Positions 19,283-29,084 of a DNA stretch of 64,000 nt are shown here, one piece after another (position 1 is the stretch's first letter; the number at the start of each line of letters is the position of its first letter). Source of the stretch: Flavobacteriaceae bacterium (lineage in GTDB: Bacteria > Bacteroidota > Bacteroidia > Flavobacteriales > Flavobacteriaceae); NCBI GenBank assembly GCA_014075215.1, contig CP046177.1, positions 3,286,501 through 3,350,500 of the forward strand. The letters are read 5' to 3'. A program made the position numbers and the translations under genes. The notes under the pieces were generated by a model. That model worked only from the letters and a program-made list of their open reading frames with translations, was not told the origin of the DNA and ran no database searches.

Positions 19283-19397
19283 TAGAAAAATGAGTGATGT
19301 TATTCTTCTAATATACTGAAAATCAATGCTTTATTTTAATTATTTAACATTTAATTTACTGATAATCAATTAATTATATTTTTTGTCATGTACTAAA
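18119..19397. mobile_element. IS4-type insertion sequence
   Basis: About 1,279 bp. The inverted ends share AGTACATGACAAAAA (left from 18122, right arm ending at 19394), and the 9-bp sequence ATCAAGTTG flanks both sides at 18110-18118 and 19398-19406 as a probable target duplication. The left inverted repeat lies inside the last codons of the transposase gene. One transposase gene on the minus strand carries an internal in-frame duplication. Confidence 0.82.
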
Positions 19398-19502
19398 ATC
19401 AAGTTGTTTTGATTTAATTGTAACTTTATAATATTCTTAACAAAAGATAAGGTCATTAAAAACTATCTTGCTTATCAATTTACATTAAAATCAATTTAAA
19501 TC

Positions 19503-22121
19503 ATGAAAACAACGAATTCCAGAGTGTTTAGGGTCATTTGGTCACTATTTTTAGTATTTACCATTGTGGGTATTCAGGATATAGATGCACAAAGAAGAAA
19601 AAAAAAGAAAAAGAATAAGACAGAGACCGTTGATAAACCAAAGCCAAAAAAAAAGAAAAAAACAATTGCTTCTCTAACAAAAAGCAGTAAGAAAACAGAA
19701 GGGTTATTTACCCTGTTTCAAGATACCATTACCGGGGATGTAAAAATGCTGATAACCAAAGATCAGCTAAATAGAGATTTTATTTACTTCTCTCAAATTG
19801 CTGATGCTGTTACAGACGCAGGAATGTTTAGGGGTGCCTATGGCAGATCCAGTATTTTTAACATAAAAAAACATTTTAATAAAATTGAGTTTATCGCTCC
19901 AAATACATCGTTTTATTTTGATAAGGAAAATATGCTGTCTAAAGCAGCTAGTGCCAATATAAGTGATGCTACTATTGCCAGTTCCAAAGTATTGGCAGCT
20001 AACGATAAAAAAGGTGAATATTTGATTAATGCAACAGGATTATTCTTATCAGAAAAATTGAAAAGAATCAAAGCTCCCAGATATCCCGGCAGATCCCCTT
20101 TTGCATTTACTTTAGGAAAATTTGATAAAAACAAATCAAAAATTGAAGCTATAAAGAACTATCCGGAAAATACAAATATCAAAACCGAATACGTTTTTAG
20201 CAATCCCGGAGTTTTAAATCGAGGTTCCAGAGCCGTTACAGATGGCAGGAATGTATCTATAAAGGTTTTTCACACTTTTATGAATATGCCGGAAGACGGA
20301 TATGAAATGAGAATGGACGACCCCAGAGTAGGTTATTTTTTAACTCAGATTAATGACATGACCTCTGCGGAAACTGTCAATTACAAAGACCTTATTCACA
20401 GGTGGCGATTAGTAAAAAAAGACCCTAATGCAACTGTTTCCGAACCTGTAACTCCCATTATCTGGTGGATTGAAAATACAACTCCCTTAAAATGGAGAGA
20501 AACCATAAAAGAAGGTGTTTTGGCATGGAATGCAGCTTTTGAAAAGGCAGGATTCAAAAATGCAATCGTCGTAAAAGTACAACCGGACGATGCAGATTGG
20601 GATGCCGGCGATGTACGATACAATGTATTGCGTTGGACTTCTTCTCCTAACCCTCCTTTTGGTGGTTACGGGCCCAGTTTTGTAAATCCGCGGACCGGTG
20701 AGATTTTAGGTGCCGACATCATGTTAGAATATGTACACTTTACAAACAGGGTTTTTGCCGATAGATTATATAATGATGCCGCTGCCTATATGAAACTGGA
20801 AACAGCAGAAGAACTAGAGGTGAAAAGATTAAAAGAAAAAGAGAGTCATCTATTTTGTTCTATGGGGCACCTGATGCACGAAAATAATATGTTTGGGAAT
20901 ACCGTATTAGAAGCTACGGGCGCATCTGAAATGGAAATGGAAACATTGAAAAAAGAAGGAATGAAATCTCTGATTATGCATGAAGTTGGACACACGTTAG
21001 GTTTAAATCACAATATGAAAGCCAGTCAGCTATTCTCTCCGGAGCAATTGGCAGATGCCGACTTTATCAAAGGAAAAGCACTAACAGGATCGGTAATGGA
21101 TTATGCCGGAATCAACCTGACTAACGATAGAACCAAACAAGGTCAATATTACGACATGAATGTGGGACCTTATGATATTTGGGCGATTCGGTATGGGTAT
21201 CAGGATTTTAAAGATGAAGCTGAAATGAATGCCTTATTAGAGCAATCTACAAAACCCGAATTGATTTTTGGAAATGATGCAGATGATATGCGTTCTCCCG
21301 GTAAGGCAATTGATCCACGTGTAATGACAGGTGATTTATCTAATGACCAGATTACTTATTCCATCAATAGATTCCAATTAGTGAATGATATGATGAAAAA
21401 TATAAAAACTCGTTTTGCCAAAGACAACGGGACTTATGTAGATGTAGTCAGAGCGTATTATACATTAAACGGTCAAGCAGCAAGAGCCGGTGATGTCATA
21501 TCCAGATTTATCGGTGGTATATACGTAGACAGAGCTATGGCAGGCCAAACAGGCGGTACAATGCCATATACTCCTGTAAGTCTGGCAGATCAAAAAAGAG
21601 CGTTCAATGCTTTAAAGAAATATGTGTTTGCTCCAAATGCATTCAAAGCCCCTAAAGAAATCTATAATTACCTGGCCTGGCAACGTAGAGGGTATAACTT
21701 TTTTAGCGGGCCGGAAGATCCGAAAATTCACAAGCAAATTTTAGGATATCAAGCTAGGGTGCTGGCACATATCATGCATCCAAATACGCTACAAAGATTG
21801 TCTGACTCCGAATTGTATGGAAATCAATATAAATTATCCGTTTTTATGACGGATTTAAATAATGCAATGTTTAAGCCGGATGTATACGGAAGCATTAATT
21901 CTTTCCGACAAAACTTACAAATTATGTATGTAAAAAGATTGATCAATATGATTACCGGCAAAACAGCTAACCGATTTAATACCGCTGCCCAATCCATGGT
22001 GCTAATGAACTTAAAAAATATTAAGACATGGGTAAGCAACGGAACAGGGAATATAGCAACCAAAGCACATAAAAACCATTTAAAAACACTAATTACTAAT
22101 GTGATGAAAGAGATTAAGTAA
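19503..22121 (+). CDS. secreted zinc-dependent metalloprotease (DUF5117/DUF5118 type)
   Basis: 872 residues. A signal peptide (residues 1-29, ending DIDAQ) is followed at once by a Lys-rich, low-complexity tract (about 31-55). The metzincin-like motif HEVGHTLGLNH has zinc ligands His493, His497 and His503, and SVMDYAGINL is a plausible Met-turn region. Flanking PIIWWIENTTPLKWRETIKEG and WDAGDVRYNVLRW are typical of the DUF5117 group. Probably a periplasmic or outer-membrane-associated protease. Substrate unknown. It has no sorting tail of the T9SS type. Confidence 0.87.
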   Translation: MKTTNSRVFRVIWSLFLVFTIVGIQDIDAQRRKKKKKNKTETVDKPKPKKKKKTIASLTKSSKKTEGLFTLFQDTITGDVKMLITKDQLNRDFIYFSQIADAVTDAGMFRGAYGRSSIFNIKKHFNKIEFIAPNTSFYFDKENMLSKAASANISDATIASSKVLAANDKKGEYLINATGLFLSEKLKRIKAPRYPGRSPFAFTLGKFDKNKSKIEAIKNYPENTNIKTEYVFSNPGVLNRGSRAVTDGRNVSIKVFHTFMNMPEDGYEMRMDDPRVGYFLTQINDMTSAETVNYKDLIHRWRLVKKDPNATVSEPVTPIIWWIENTTPLKWRETIKEGVLAWNAAFEKAGFKNAIVVKVQPDDADWDAGDVRYNVLRWTSSPNPPFGGYGPSFVNPRTGEILGADIMLEYVHFTNRVFADRLYNDAAAYMKLETAEELEVKRLKEKESHLFCSMGHLMHENNMFGNTVLEATGASEMEMETLKKEGMKSLIMHEVGHTLGLNHNMKASQLFSPEQLADADFIKGKALTGSVMDYAGINLTNDRTKQGQYYDMNVGPYDIWAIRYGYQDFKDEAEMNALLEQSTKPELIFGNDADDMRSPGKAIDPRVMTGDLSNDQITYSINRFQLVNDMMKNIKTRFAKDNGTYVDVVRAYYTLNGQAARAGDVISRFIGGIYVDRAMAGQTGGTMPYTPVSLADQKRAFNALKKYVFAPNAFKAPKEIYNYLAWQRRGYNFFSGPEDPKIHKQILGYQARVLAHIMHPNTLQRLSDSELYGNQYKLSVFMTDLNNAMFKPDVYGSINSFRQNLQIMYVKRLINMITGKTANRFNTAAQSMVLMNLKNIKTWVSNGTGNIATKAHKNHLKTLITNVMKEIK

Positions 22122-22145
22122 TTCCAAATCTCTGAAATAATAGTA

Positions 22146-22221
22146 ATACCATTTCTGACTTAAATTTACTCATTAAAAATGGCTGTTTTTTATTTGAGTA
22201 TTTTTAAATTGGAAATGGTAT
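22146..22221. repeat. 76-bp palindromic intergenic repeat
   Basis: The outer arms ATACCATTTC (22146-22155) and GAAATGGTAT (22212-22221) are a perfect 10-bp inverted repeat, and inner TACTCA/TGAGTA arms extend the pairing. It may be a small non-autonomous element, and could also serve as a terminator after the metalloprotease gene. Partial relatives of the left arm occur near 17781 and 18067. Confidence 0.65.
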
Positions 22222-22270
22222 AAACCGCAGTTCAAATTAGATTGCGGTTTTTTTTATCTTTACCCAATAT

Positions 22271-23155
22271 ATGGTAAAAGTTTTAATTACCGGTGGCTCC
22301 GGTTTAATTGGGAAACAACTCCTTTTTCTTCTAAAGCAAAAAGGTTATGAGGTATGTATTCTGACGAGAACCCCTAAAAGTGATAGTGAATACAAATGGG
22401 ATATTAATGAACAATTTATAGACGAAAATGCTTTTCACAAATTAGATTATATCATTCATCTGGCAGGTGCAGGTATCGCTGACAAAAGATGGACGGAAAA
22501 AAGAAAACAGGAAATCATAGACAGCAGAATAAAATCTACCGAACTTTTATTACAAAAAGTAAAGCAATCCAAACTTCCATTAAAGGGTTTTATTTCAGCT
22601 TCAGCCATTGGTTATTACGGAGCCATCACCTCTAAACACATTTTTAAAGAAACCGACTCTCCGGCTAATGATTTTATAGGAAAAGTATGTGTGTTATGGG
22701 AACAGGCTGTACTCAAATTTAATTCGGAACATATTCGTACCGTTATCTTTAGAACCGGAATCGTACTAAGTAAAAACGGAGGAGTGTTAGCAAAAATGAA
22801 AACGTCTGTTATTTCTCCTATCGGATCCGGAAAACAATACGTCCCCTGGATTCATATCGATGACTTGTGCCATATGTATATCAGGGCTATAGAGGATATT
22901 CATATGTCAGGTATATTTAATGCAGTTGCTCCGGAACACCAAACGAGCAGTTCGTTTTCAAAAATACTCGCTCAAACCGGTAAACGTCCTTTTATTGCCT
23001 TTGGAGTACCTGCTATTTTACTACAACTTATTTTTGGAAAACTGGCCATACTACTATTGGAAGGAAGTAGAATTTCGTCAGAGAAAATAACTCTTACCGG
23101 ATTTCGGTTCAAATTCCCTCAGTTAAAAGATGCTTTGAAAAATTTAGCAAAATAA
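22271..23155 (+). CDS. TIGR01777 family NAD(P)-dependent epimerase-like protein
   Basis: 294 residues. An N-terminal Rossmann motif VLITGGSGLIGKQLL is followed by YIIHLAGAGIADKRWTE, SASAIGYYG with the SDR Tyr, and a PWIHIDDLC segment, characteristic of extended atypical SDR39U1/TIGR01777 proteins. The C-terminal DUF1731-like part ends GFRFKFPQLKDALKNL. A physiological substrate is not established. It stands alone between the metalloprotease and convergent yceI. Confidence 0.88.
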   Translation: MVKVLITGGSGLIGKQLLFLLKQKGYEVCILTRTPKSDSEYKWDINEQFIDENAFHKLDYIIHLAGAGIADKRWTEKRKQEIIDSRIKSTELLLQKVKQSKLPLKGFISASAIGYYGAITSKHIFKETDSPANDFIGKVCVLWEQAVLKFNSEHIRTVIFRTGIVLSKNGGVLAKMKTSVISPIGSGKQYVPWIHIDDLCHMYIRAIEDIHMSGIFNAVAPEHQTSSSFSKILAQTGKRPFIAFGVPAILLQLIFGKLAILLLEGSRISSEKITLTGFRFKFPQLKDALKNLAK

Positions 23156-23206
23156 AAAAAGGAGTTATAATAAATAACTCCCCTCTACGGTTATATCTTA
23201 TGCTAC

Positions 23207-23830
23207 CTATTTAAAGGTAGACGAAATATGAATGGCTACTTCAGACCACGTTTTGCTAATACCGTCCAATCCTTTATGTAAATCTTTACAAGCTACATTT
23301 AAAGAATCCATAGGGCTTTGAGTTTTCCATTTCAACACATCCATAGTGGCAGTCATTGAGAACTGTTTCCCTTCAACAGTATAATCAAAAGGTAATTTTT
23401 CAGTTACTCCGTTCATAGTTAGGTTAGCATAGCCCAAAGAATCATTTTCAATGATAAATTTTCCTGACAGTATGTTTGTTTTTTCCATCACACCGAAAAA
23501 GAATTTTCTGATTTTAAAATCTCTACTGGTATCTGATGTAAAAATACTACTTACCGGTATGGAAAATGCCACATCATTAATTGCCTCTTTTATCGTATTT
23601 CCTGCTCCCCCGGAAATAATGTTTACTTTCTTAAACTGCCCAGTTACAGGTACTTTCTCTGTAGTCTTATAAGCTGTCCAGTTTACTTTGGTAGCCGCAT
23701 CGGATAATGAAAATGCAGCAGTGCTCTTCTCGGTTTCAATTGTATTTTTCTTTTTTTCTTTTTTTTCGGTTTTACACGCTATAAAACTAATAGCGGATAC
23801 CATAAATAGTAGTGTTGTTAATTTTTTCAT
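23207..23830 (-). CDS. YceI family lipoprotein
   Basis: 207 residues. A lipoprotein signal peptide has its lipobox at SFIAC (Cys19). A lysine-rich linker is followed by the YceI lipocalin-like barrel, here with KVNWTAYKT near the start. YceI proteins bind isoprenoid-type lipids in the periplasm in characterised cases. The ligand here is unknown. Single gene, convergent with the TIGR01777 gene. Confidence 0.85.
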   Translation of the reverse strand: MKKLTTLLFMVSAISFIACKTEKKEKKKNTIETEKSTAAFSLSDAATKVNWTAYKTTEKVPVTGQFKKVNIISGGAGNTIKEAINDVAFSIPVSSIFTSDTSRDFKIRKFFFGVMEKTNILSGKFIIENDSLGYANLTMNGVTEKLPFDYTVEGKQFSMTATMDVLKWKTQSPMDSLNVACKDLHKGLDGISKTWSEVAIHISSTFK

Positions 23831-23880
23831 GTGTATGAGTATTGATTAAATTTTAATATTTCCTTACCTAATATCATTCA

Positions 23881-24540
23881 TTATTCTTTTTCGGCAATCA
23901 CCTGCTCTCCTCCTCTGACTACATCTCCAAGCGATACCTTTAATTTAGTTCCTACGGGCAAAAATACATCTACTCTGGAACCAAATTTAATAAAACCCGC
24001 GTCTGTTCCCTGGATCACATGTTCGCCTTCCTTTGCATAATTCATTATCCTTCTGGCAAGCACTCCCGCTATTTGCCTGTATAGTACTTCTCCAAACGAC
24101 GGATTTTCTATCACTATCGTAGTTCTTTCATTATGAATTGATGATTTGGGGTGCCATGCAACAAGATACTTACCGGGGTGGTATTTACTATATTTTACTT
24201 TCCCGCTTAGAGCATATCTGGTAACATGTACATTGACAGGGGACATAAAAATAGAAACCTGTACTCTTTTATCTTTAAAATATTCTTCTTCCCGAACCTC
24301 TTCTATGACTACTACTTTACCATCTACCGGGGCAATAATATGGTGATCATTAACAGTCGTATTTCTTTTTGGGTTCCTAAAAAACTGAAGTATTAACACT
24401 AAAAAGAGCAACAGCAGTACCTGGATCGTTTTTAACAGTTGAAAATTCTCAATATACTTTTCTGCCAGAAATATTCCTGTAAGCGCAAAAATAAATGCCA
24501 GTAATATAATTTTATAACCTTCTTTATGAAAGCGAAGCAT
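23881..24540 (-). CDS. psd: phosphatidylserine decarboxylase family protein
   Basis: 219 residues of the short prokaryotic type. Two N-terminal membrane helices precede IIAPVDGKVV, FMSPVNVHVTRYALSG and the self-cleavage site in FIKFGSRVDVFLP, where the Ser after Gly becomes the pyruvoyl group. It makes phosphatidylethanolamine. It follows cdsA by 4 nt, so two steps of phospholipid synthesis share an operon. Confidence 0.93.
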   Translation of the reverse strand: MLRFHKEGYKIILLAFIFALTGIFLAEKYIENFQLLKTIQVLLLLFLVLILQFFRNPKRNTTVNDHHIIAPVDGKVVVIEEVREEEYFKDKRVQVSIFMSPVNVHVTRYALSGKVKYSKYHPGKYLVAWHPKSSIHNERTTIVIENPSFGEVLYRQIAGVLARRIMNYAKEGEHVIQGTDAGFIKFGSRVDVFLPVGTKLKVSLGDVVRGGEQVIAEKE

Positions 24541-24544
24541 ATGG

Positions 24545-25342
24545 TTAACTTATAAATTGAATGTACAAATATACAAATGGGGCCGCAAACAACAAGCTGT
24601 CTAATCTATCTAATAATCCGCCATGACCGGGCATTATGATTCCGCTATCTTTAATTTTAGCCTGCCTCTTAAATTTTGATTCTACCAAATCGCCTAGAGT
24701 TCCTGTTAAGGATATGATAATGGCTAACATTATCCAATTAAAAATGGTTAATGTCTCCGAATAAACAGCAATTAAAACAGCAGTAATTATTGAGAAAAAT
24801 ACACCGCCTATAACACCCTCTATGGTTTTCTTGGGAGATATGCTTTCAAAGAGTTTTCTTTTTCCAAAATTCTTACCTGTCAGGTAGGCAAAACTGTCAT
24901 TGACCCACATCAATATTAAAATACTGACAAGTAAGTACGGTTGATAGGTATCATTAATAAATGGGATGAATACAATAAAACTTAATGAAAAAACCAGATA
25001 ACGAACAGATATGTCTAATTTTTGAAGAAAATTAACCGGATCATTTTTCCCTTTGGCGTATATATATGCAATCATATGCACCGAACCCGTTAATGCTAAA
25101 ATTAACAGGCCTGTAATTACTTTATCGTTGGTTATTTTAAAATAAATCGCTGCAATAATTCCCAAAAAAACAATGTAGGGAATTGCATTTTTTAACTGAA
25201 TTAACTTTCCGAACTCATATATACACAAAAATCCAAAAACGGCCATTAGCAATACGAAAGATTCTACGGAATATAGAACAGCCGATAAAAAAACAATAAC
25301 ATAAATAAAACCCGAAATACTCCTTTTTATAAGGTTTTGCAT
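24545..25342 (-). CDS. cdsA: phosphatidate cytidylyltransferase (CDP-diacylglycerol synthase)
   Basis: 265 residues with about eight membrane helices. The C-terminal CdsA signature runs GTLGDLVESKFKRQAKIKD then MPGHGGLLDRLDSL, carrying the metal-binding Asp residues. It makes CDP-diacylglycerol for the Psd branch. It lies 1 nt after the LUD-domain gene in the rsfS-ftsH-LUD-cdsA-psd operon. Confidence 0.95.
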   Translation of the reverse strand: MQNLIKRSISGFIYVIVFLSAVLYSVESFVLLMAVFGFLCIYEFGKLIQLKNAIPYIVFLGIIAAIYFKITNDKVITGLLILALTGSVHMIAYIYAKGKNDPVNFLQKLDISVRYLVFSLSFIVFIPFINDTYQPYLLVSILILMWVNDSFAYLTGKNFGKRKLFESISPKKTIEGVIGGVFFSIITAVLIAVYSETLTIFNWIMLAIIISLTGTLGDLVESKFKRQAKIKDSGIIMPGHGGLLDRLDSLLFAAPFVYLYIQFIS

Positions 25343-25343
25343 T

Positions 25344-25925
25344 CTATAAATCTTCTAAGAGCAGCAAATATAAGTTTTTTGCATTACCATTCCCATAGTG
25401 TAAAAAGCTATCATCATCCGGACTCACTCGATAATTTCTGACAGCACTTATATTTGTCGGAATATTTTTATAGTTGGTTTTAATGCCTGTCAGCCCTTCT
25501 CCGATATCTTTCACTAACTGGCTTGTTTTTGCAAAAACAATGAAATTTTCTGTCAACGAAACCAACTTATGACCTCCTATCTGATTAGACGAAAACAAAA
25601 TATCTCCACAGTCTGAAATCAGATGTTCACAATTTGTAAAAAAAGGAATTTCAGAGTTATGTTTGGAAGTTACTTCAATATCCAAATCTTTAATAAAAGA
25701 ATGTTCATGTAAGTGCAAACATGCTACCTTATTCCATTGATTTTCTAACAAAATTCGATTCAAATTAGTTTTCAATTCCTCCTCGGAAAGACAATATAGA
25801 AACTTCCCTCCTTTCCAAATAAAATGATGCACAAAAGCATCGTCAAGAGATAACTGAACTTCCTCTTCTTTAATTTTTTTAGCTGCCGGGTCTTTAAGGT
25901 TAAATATTTTTTTGAAGAAACTCAT
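25344..25925 (-). CDS. LUD domain protein (LutC/YkgG-like)
   Basis: 193 residues. After a basic N-terminus the LUD fold is indicated by DCGDILFSSNQIGGHKL and a C-terminal segment ending LYLLLLEDL. LutC-type proteins act with lactate-oxidation complexes, but no lutA or lutB is present here. This version sits between ftsH and cdsA, an arrangement I associate with flavobacteria. The function in this setting is unknown. Confidence 0.72.
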   Translation of the reverse strand: MSFFKKIFNLKDPAAKKIKEEEVQLSLDDAFVHHFIWKGGKFLYCLSEEELKTNLNRILLENQWNKVACLHLHEHSFIKDLDIEVTSKHNSEIPFFTNCEHLISDCGDILFSSNQIGGHKLVSLTENFIVFAKTSQLVKDIGEGLTGIKTNYKNIPTNISAVRNYRVSPDDDSFLHYGNGNAKNLYLLLLEDL

Positions 25926-25942
25926 GATGAGAGCACTGTTTT

Positions 25943-27871
25943 TTATTCTTTCTTTATTCCTTCCTCCTCTTCCTCTCCAAAAGATCTTTTTCCAAATATT
26001 TTTTCCAAATCATCTTTGAAAATAACTTCTTTTTCTAAGAGTAACTCCGCCAATATCGTCAGCTTTTCTTTGTGCTTTTGTAAAATACTTATTGCCCGTT
26101 TATACTGACTTTCAATCATTTTAGAAATTTCTTTATCAATTTTTTTGGCGGTCTCTTCACTATACGGTTTTACAAAAGCATCATTGCCCGAAGAATCATA
26201 ATAGGTAACATTGCCCACTTCTTCATTCAGCCCGTATACGGTAACCATAGCTCTGGCCTGTTTCGTTACCTTTTCCAAATCGCTTAGTGCTCCTGTTGAT
26301 ATTTTATCAAAAATAATTTTTTCAGCTGCCCTACCTCCTAAAGCTGCACACATCTCATCCAGCATTTGTTCGGTTTGTACAATCATACGTTCCGCCGGTA
26401 AATACCAGGCGGCTCCCAAAGATTGCCCTCTCGGAACAATAGTAACCTTTACCAAAGGAGCTGCATGTTCCAGCATCCAACTTACGGTGGCATGCCCGGC
26501 TTCATGAAAAGCAATTGTTTTCTTCTCTTTTGGCGTAATAACTTTATTCTTTTTCTCTAACCCCCCTACAATTCTGTCCACTGCATCCAGAAAATCCTGA
26601 TGGTGTATCAATTTTTTATTGTGCCTGGCGGCTATAAGCGCAGCTTCATTGCACATATTGGCAATATCTGCCCCGGAAAAACCGGGTGTCTGCTGAGCGA
26701 GAAATTCCACATCTACATCCTTAGCTAATTTTAATGGCTTGATATGGACTTCAAAAATCTCTTTTCGTTCTCTGATATCCGGTAGATCCACATAAATCTG
26801 ACGATCAAAACGACCGGCTCTCATTAAGGCCTTATCTAACACGTCTGCCCTGTTTGTAGCAGCCAATACAATGACATTTGTATCGGTTCCAAAACCATCC
26901 ATTTCGGTCAATAGCTGGTTCAGCGTATTTTCTCTCTCATCATTGCCTCCCGTCATACTATTTTTTCCACGAGCCCTGCCAATTGCATCTATCTCATCAA
27001 TAAAAATAATGGAAGGTGATTTTTGCTGTGCCTGTTTAAAGAGATCCCTTACTCTGGATGCTCCGACACCGACAAACATTTCAACAAAATCCGAACCGGA
27101 TAAAGAAAAGAAAGGAACACCTGCTTCGCCTGCAACTGCTTTTGCCAACAAGGTTTTACCGGTACCAGGAGGGCCTACTAAAAGAGCACCTTTGGGTATC
27201 TTACCTCCCAAAGAAGTATATTTTTCAGGGCTCTTTAAAAAATCTACGATCTCTTGTACTTCTTCTTTTGCACCTTCTAAACCAGCTACATCTAAAAAAG
27301 ATGTTTTTACTTTGGTATCATTGTCAAACAATCTCGCCTTCGATTTCCCGATATTAAAGATTTGTCCTCCGGGAGCACCTCCGGAAGCAGACATTCTCCT
27401 CATGAAAAATATCCAAATCGCTATTAATAAAATAAAAGGTAAAAAAGTAATGATCTGATCAAATATACTGGTTTTTTCAGCATTTCTTCTATCAAAATCC
27501 AACCCTCTATCCTCCTTTGCTTTTTTTATTTTATTTTCAAAATTCTGCAGATCTCCAAAATTGTATTCATACATAGGAGAATTACTATTAAAAAAAGCGC
27601 TTTTTGTAATGTCCTTATAGCGCTCTTTATTTTGCGCTTCTTTTTTAATAAAAATCTGAGCTAAGCTATTATTGATAATCAGAATTCTATCAATATCATT
27701 ATCTCTTAAAATCTCATCAAATTTATTTTCCGATAATCCCCGCGCAGAAAAAGCATCGCCATTTATAAAATTAAAACCTAAAATCAGTAAAAAAATGGCT
27801 GCATACACCCAATATATACTAAACTTAAACTTAGGCGTATTTGGTTTTATATTTTTATTCTTATCGTTCAT
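25943..27871 (-). CDS. ftsH: ATP-dependent zinc metalloprotease FtsH
   Basis: Membrane-bound AAA+ protease of 642 residues that degrades misfolded membrane proteins and regulators. Membrane helices lie at about 20-38 and 141-157. Walker A is GPPGTGKT (233-240), Walker B is IIFIDEIDAIG, and the zinc site is HEAGH (456-460). It starts 24 nt after the rsfS stop. Confidence 0.98.
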   Translation of the reverse strand: MNDKNKNIKPNTPKFKFSIYWVYAAIFLLILGFNFINGDAFSARGLSENKFDEILRDNDIDRILIINNSLAQIFIKKEAQNKERYKDITKSAFFNSNSPMYEYNFGDLQNFENKIKKAKEDRGLDFDRRNAEKTSIFDQIITFLPFILLIAIWIFFMRRMSASGGAPGGQIFNIGKSKARLFDNDTKVKTSFLDVAGLEGAKEEVQEIVDFLKSPEKYTSLGGKIPKGALLVGPPGTGKTLLAKAVAGEAGVPFFSLSGSDFVEMFVGVGASRVRDLFKQAQQKSPSIIFIDEIDAIGRARGKNSMTGGNDERENTLNQLLTEMDGFGTDTNVIVLAATNRADVLDKALMRAGRFDRQIYVDLPDIRERKEIFEVHIKPLKLAKDVDVEFLAQQTPGFSGADIANMCNEAALIAARHNKKLIHHQDFLDAVDRIVGGLEKKNKVITPKEKKTIAFHEAGHATVSWMLEHAAPLVKVTIVPRGQSLGAAWYLPAERMIVQTEQMLDEMCAALGGRAAEKIIFDKISTGALSDLEKVTKQARAMVTVYGLNEEVGNVTYYDSSGNDAFVKPYSEETAKKIDKEISKMIESQYKRAISILQKHKEKLTILAELLLEKEVIFKDDLEKIFGKRSFGEEEEEGIKKE

Positions 27872-27895
27872 ACTTTCTTTTCAAAAAAAATTAAT

Positions 27896-28264
27896 TTAAG
27901 CAGGGTTTATTTCCGTGATTTTTGCATCTCCCCACAAACTCTCTATATCATAAAACGCCCTTATATGCTTTTGAAAAATGTGTACTACAACATTCACATA
28001 ATCCATTAATATCCATTCGGAATTGTTTTGTCCTTCTATATGCCACGGCTTGTCTTTTAATTCTTTACTTACCATTTTTTGCACACTTCCGGATATGGCA
28101 CCTACCTGGGTATTTGAATTTCCCGAGCAAATTATAAAATAATCACAGACCGTATTTTCTATTTCCCGCAAATCTAATAATTGAATGTCTTCTCCTTTTA
28201 TATCGTCAATCCCTTTAATTATTGCAGCGATTAAATCATCTGCATTCGTTTGTTTTTTTACCAT
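27896..28264 (-). CDS. rsfS: ribosome silencing factor
   Basis: 122 residues. It binds ribosomal protein uL14 and blocks subunit joining under starvation. Family motifs are DLREIENTVCDYFIICSGNSNTQV, GQNNSEWILMDYVNVVVHIF and FYDIESLWGDA. First gene of the minus-strand operon. A TAACTTTG element lies upstream. Confidence 0.95.
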   Translation of the reverse strand: MVKKQTNADDLIAAIIKGIDDIKGEDIQLLDLREIENTVCDYFIICSGNSNTQVGAISGSVQKMVSKELKDKPWHIEGQNNSEWILMDYVNVVVHIFQKHIRAFYDIESLWGDAKITEINPA

Positions 28265-28285
28265 TAAAAATTTTAAAATTTAAGC

Positions 28286-28293
28286 AAAGTTAT
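28286..28293 (-). promoter_or_regulatory. candidate -7 element for the rsfS-ftsH operon
   Basis: Reads TAACTTTG on the minus strand (TAnnTTTG consensus), 22 bp before the rsfS start. No clear -33 element is visible. Confidence 0.45.
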
Positions 28294-28349
28294 TACTTTT
28301 TTGCGACTATTTTTATTAATATTGGACTTGTTCACGCTTTATTTCAAAA

Positions 28350-29084
28350 TTGAAAATAATCAAACTTAGTGCCATTGAATCTACTAATTCTTTTTTAAAG
28401 AATTTGGAGAAGCAGAGCACTCAAAAGAACTTTACAACTGTTATTGCGAATATCCAGACAAAAGGACGGGGGCAATTAAATACTTCATGGCATTCTGAAC
28501 CTTTTAAAAATTTGACTTTCAGCACTTTAATAAAAATAAATGCCTTGAAGGTTACTCGTAAATTTTATTTAAATTTTGCTGTTTCACTAGCTGTTTTTGA
28601 GGTTTTATCCGAATACAAAATACCCAAACTTAAAATAAAGTGGCCTAACGACATTCTGTCAGGAAATCGTAAAATCTGCGGGATTCTTATTGAAAATACC
28701 ATTTCTAAAGATCGTATTGTCTATTCTGTAATTGGAATTGGCTTAAATGTAAATCAGGAACATTTTGAAAATGCTGTGATGGCTACCTCAATGATCCATC
28801 ATCTAAAAAAAGAAACGGATTTGGAAAAACTCTTCATGAGTATTTTAAAAAAAATTAAAAAATATGTCACTTATATGGAAAATAAAAAATGGGAAGAGCT
28901 AAAACAGCTATATTTACGGAATTTGTATAAAATTAATACCGCTACTGCTTTTTTAGATAAGCATCAACATCTCTTTATGGGTATCATCAGAAATGTCAAT
29001 AGCAACGGAAAATTAGTTATTGAACTGGAAAATGCTTCTTTAAAAGAATTTGATATAAAAGAAGTAATCTTTGCTAAAGTTTAG
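28350..29084 (+). CDS. birA: biotin--[acetyl-CoA-carboxylase] ligase
   Basis: 244 residues with the catalytic domain only, lacking the DNA-binding N-terminus, so it ligates biotin but is unlikely to repress. Motifs are ESTNSFLK, TKGRGQLNTSW (biotinyl-AMP loop) and KIKWPNDIL. The start is a TTG, giving MKIIKLSAIESTNS as in relatives; no in-frame ATG lies upstream. The 3' end overlaps the convergent SRPBCC gene by 11 bp. Confidence 0.93.
   Translation: MKIIKLSAIESTNSFLKNLEKQSTQKNFTTVIANIQTKGRGQLNTSWHSEPFKNLTFSTLIKINALKVTRKFYLNFAVSLAVFEVLSEYKIPKLKIKWPNDILSGNRKICGILIENTISKDRIVYSVIGIGLNVNQEHFENAVMATSMIHHLKKETDLEKLFMSILKKIKKYVTYMENKKWEELKQLYLRNLYKINTATAFLDKHQHLFMGIIRNVNSNGKLVIELENASLKEFDIKEVIFAKV

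Noticed and set aside
26871..27458. 195-codon plus-strand frame inside ftsH
   Set aside because: Antisense shadow of ftsH with no recognisable motif.
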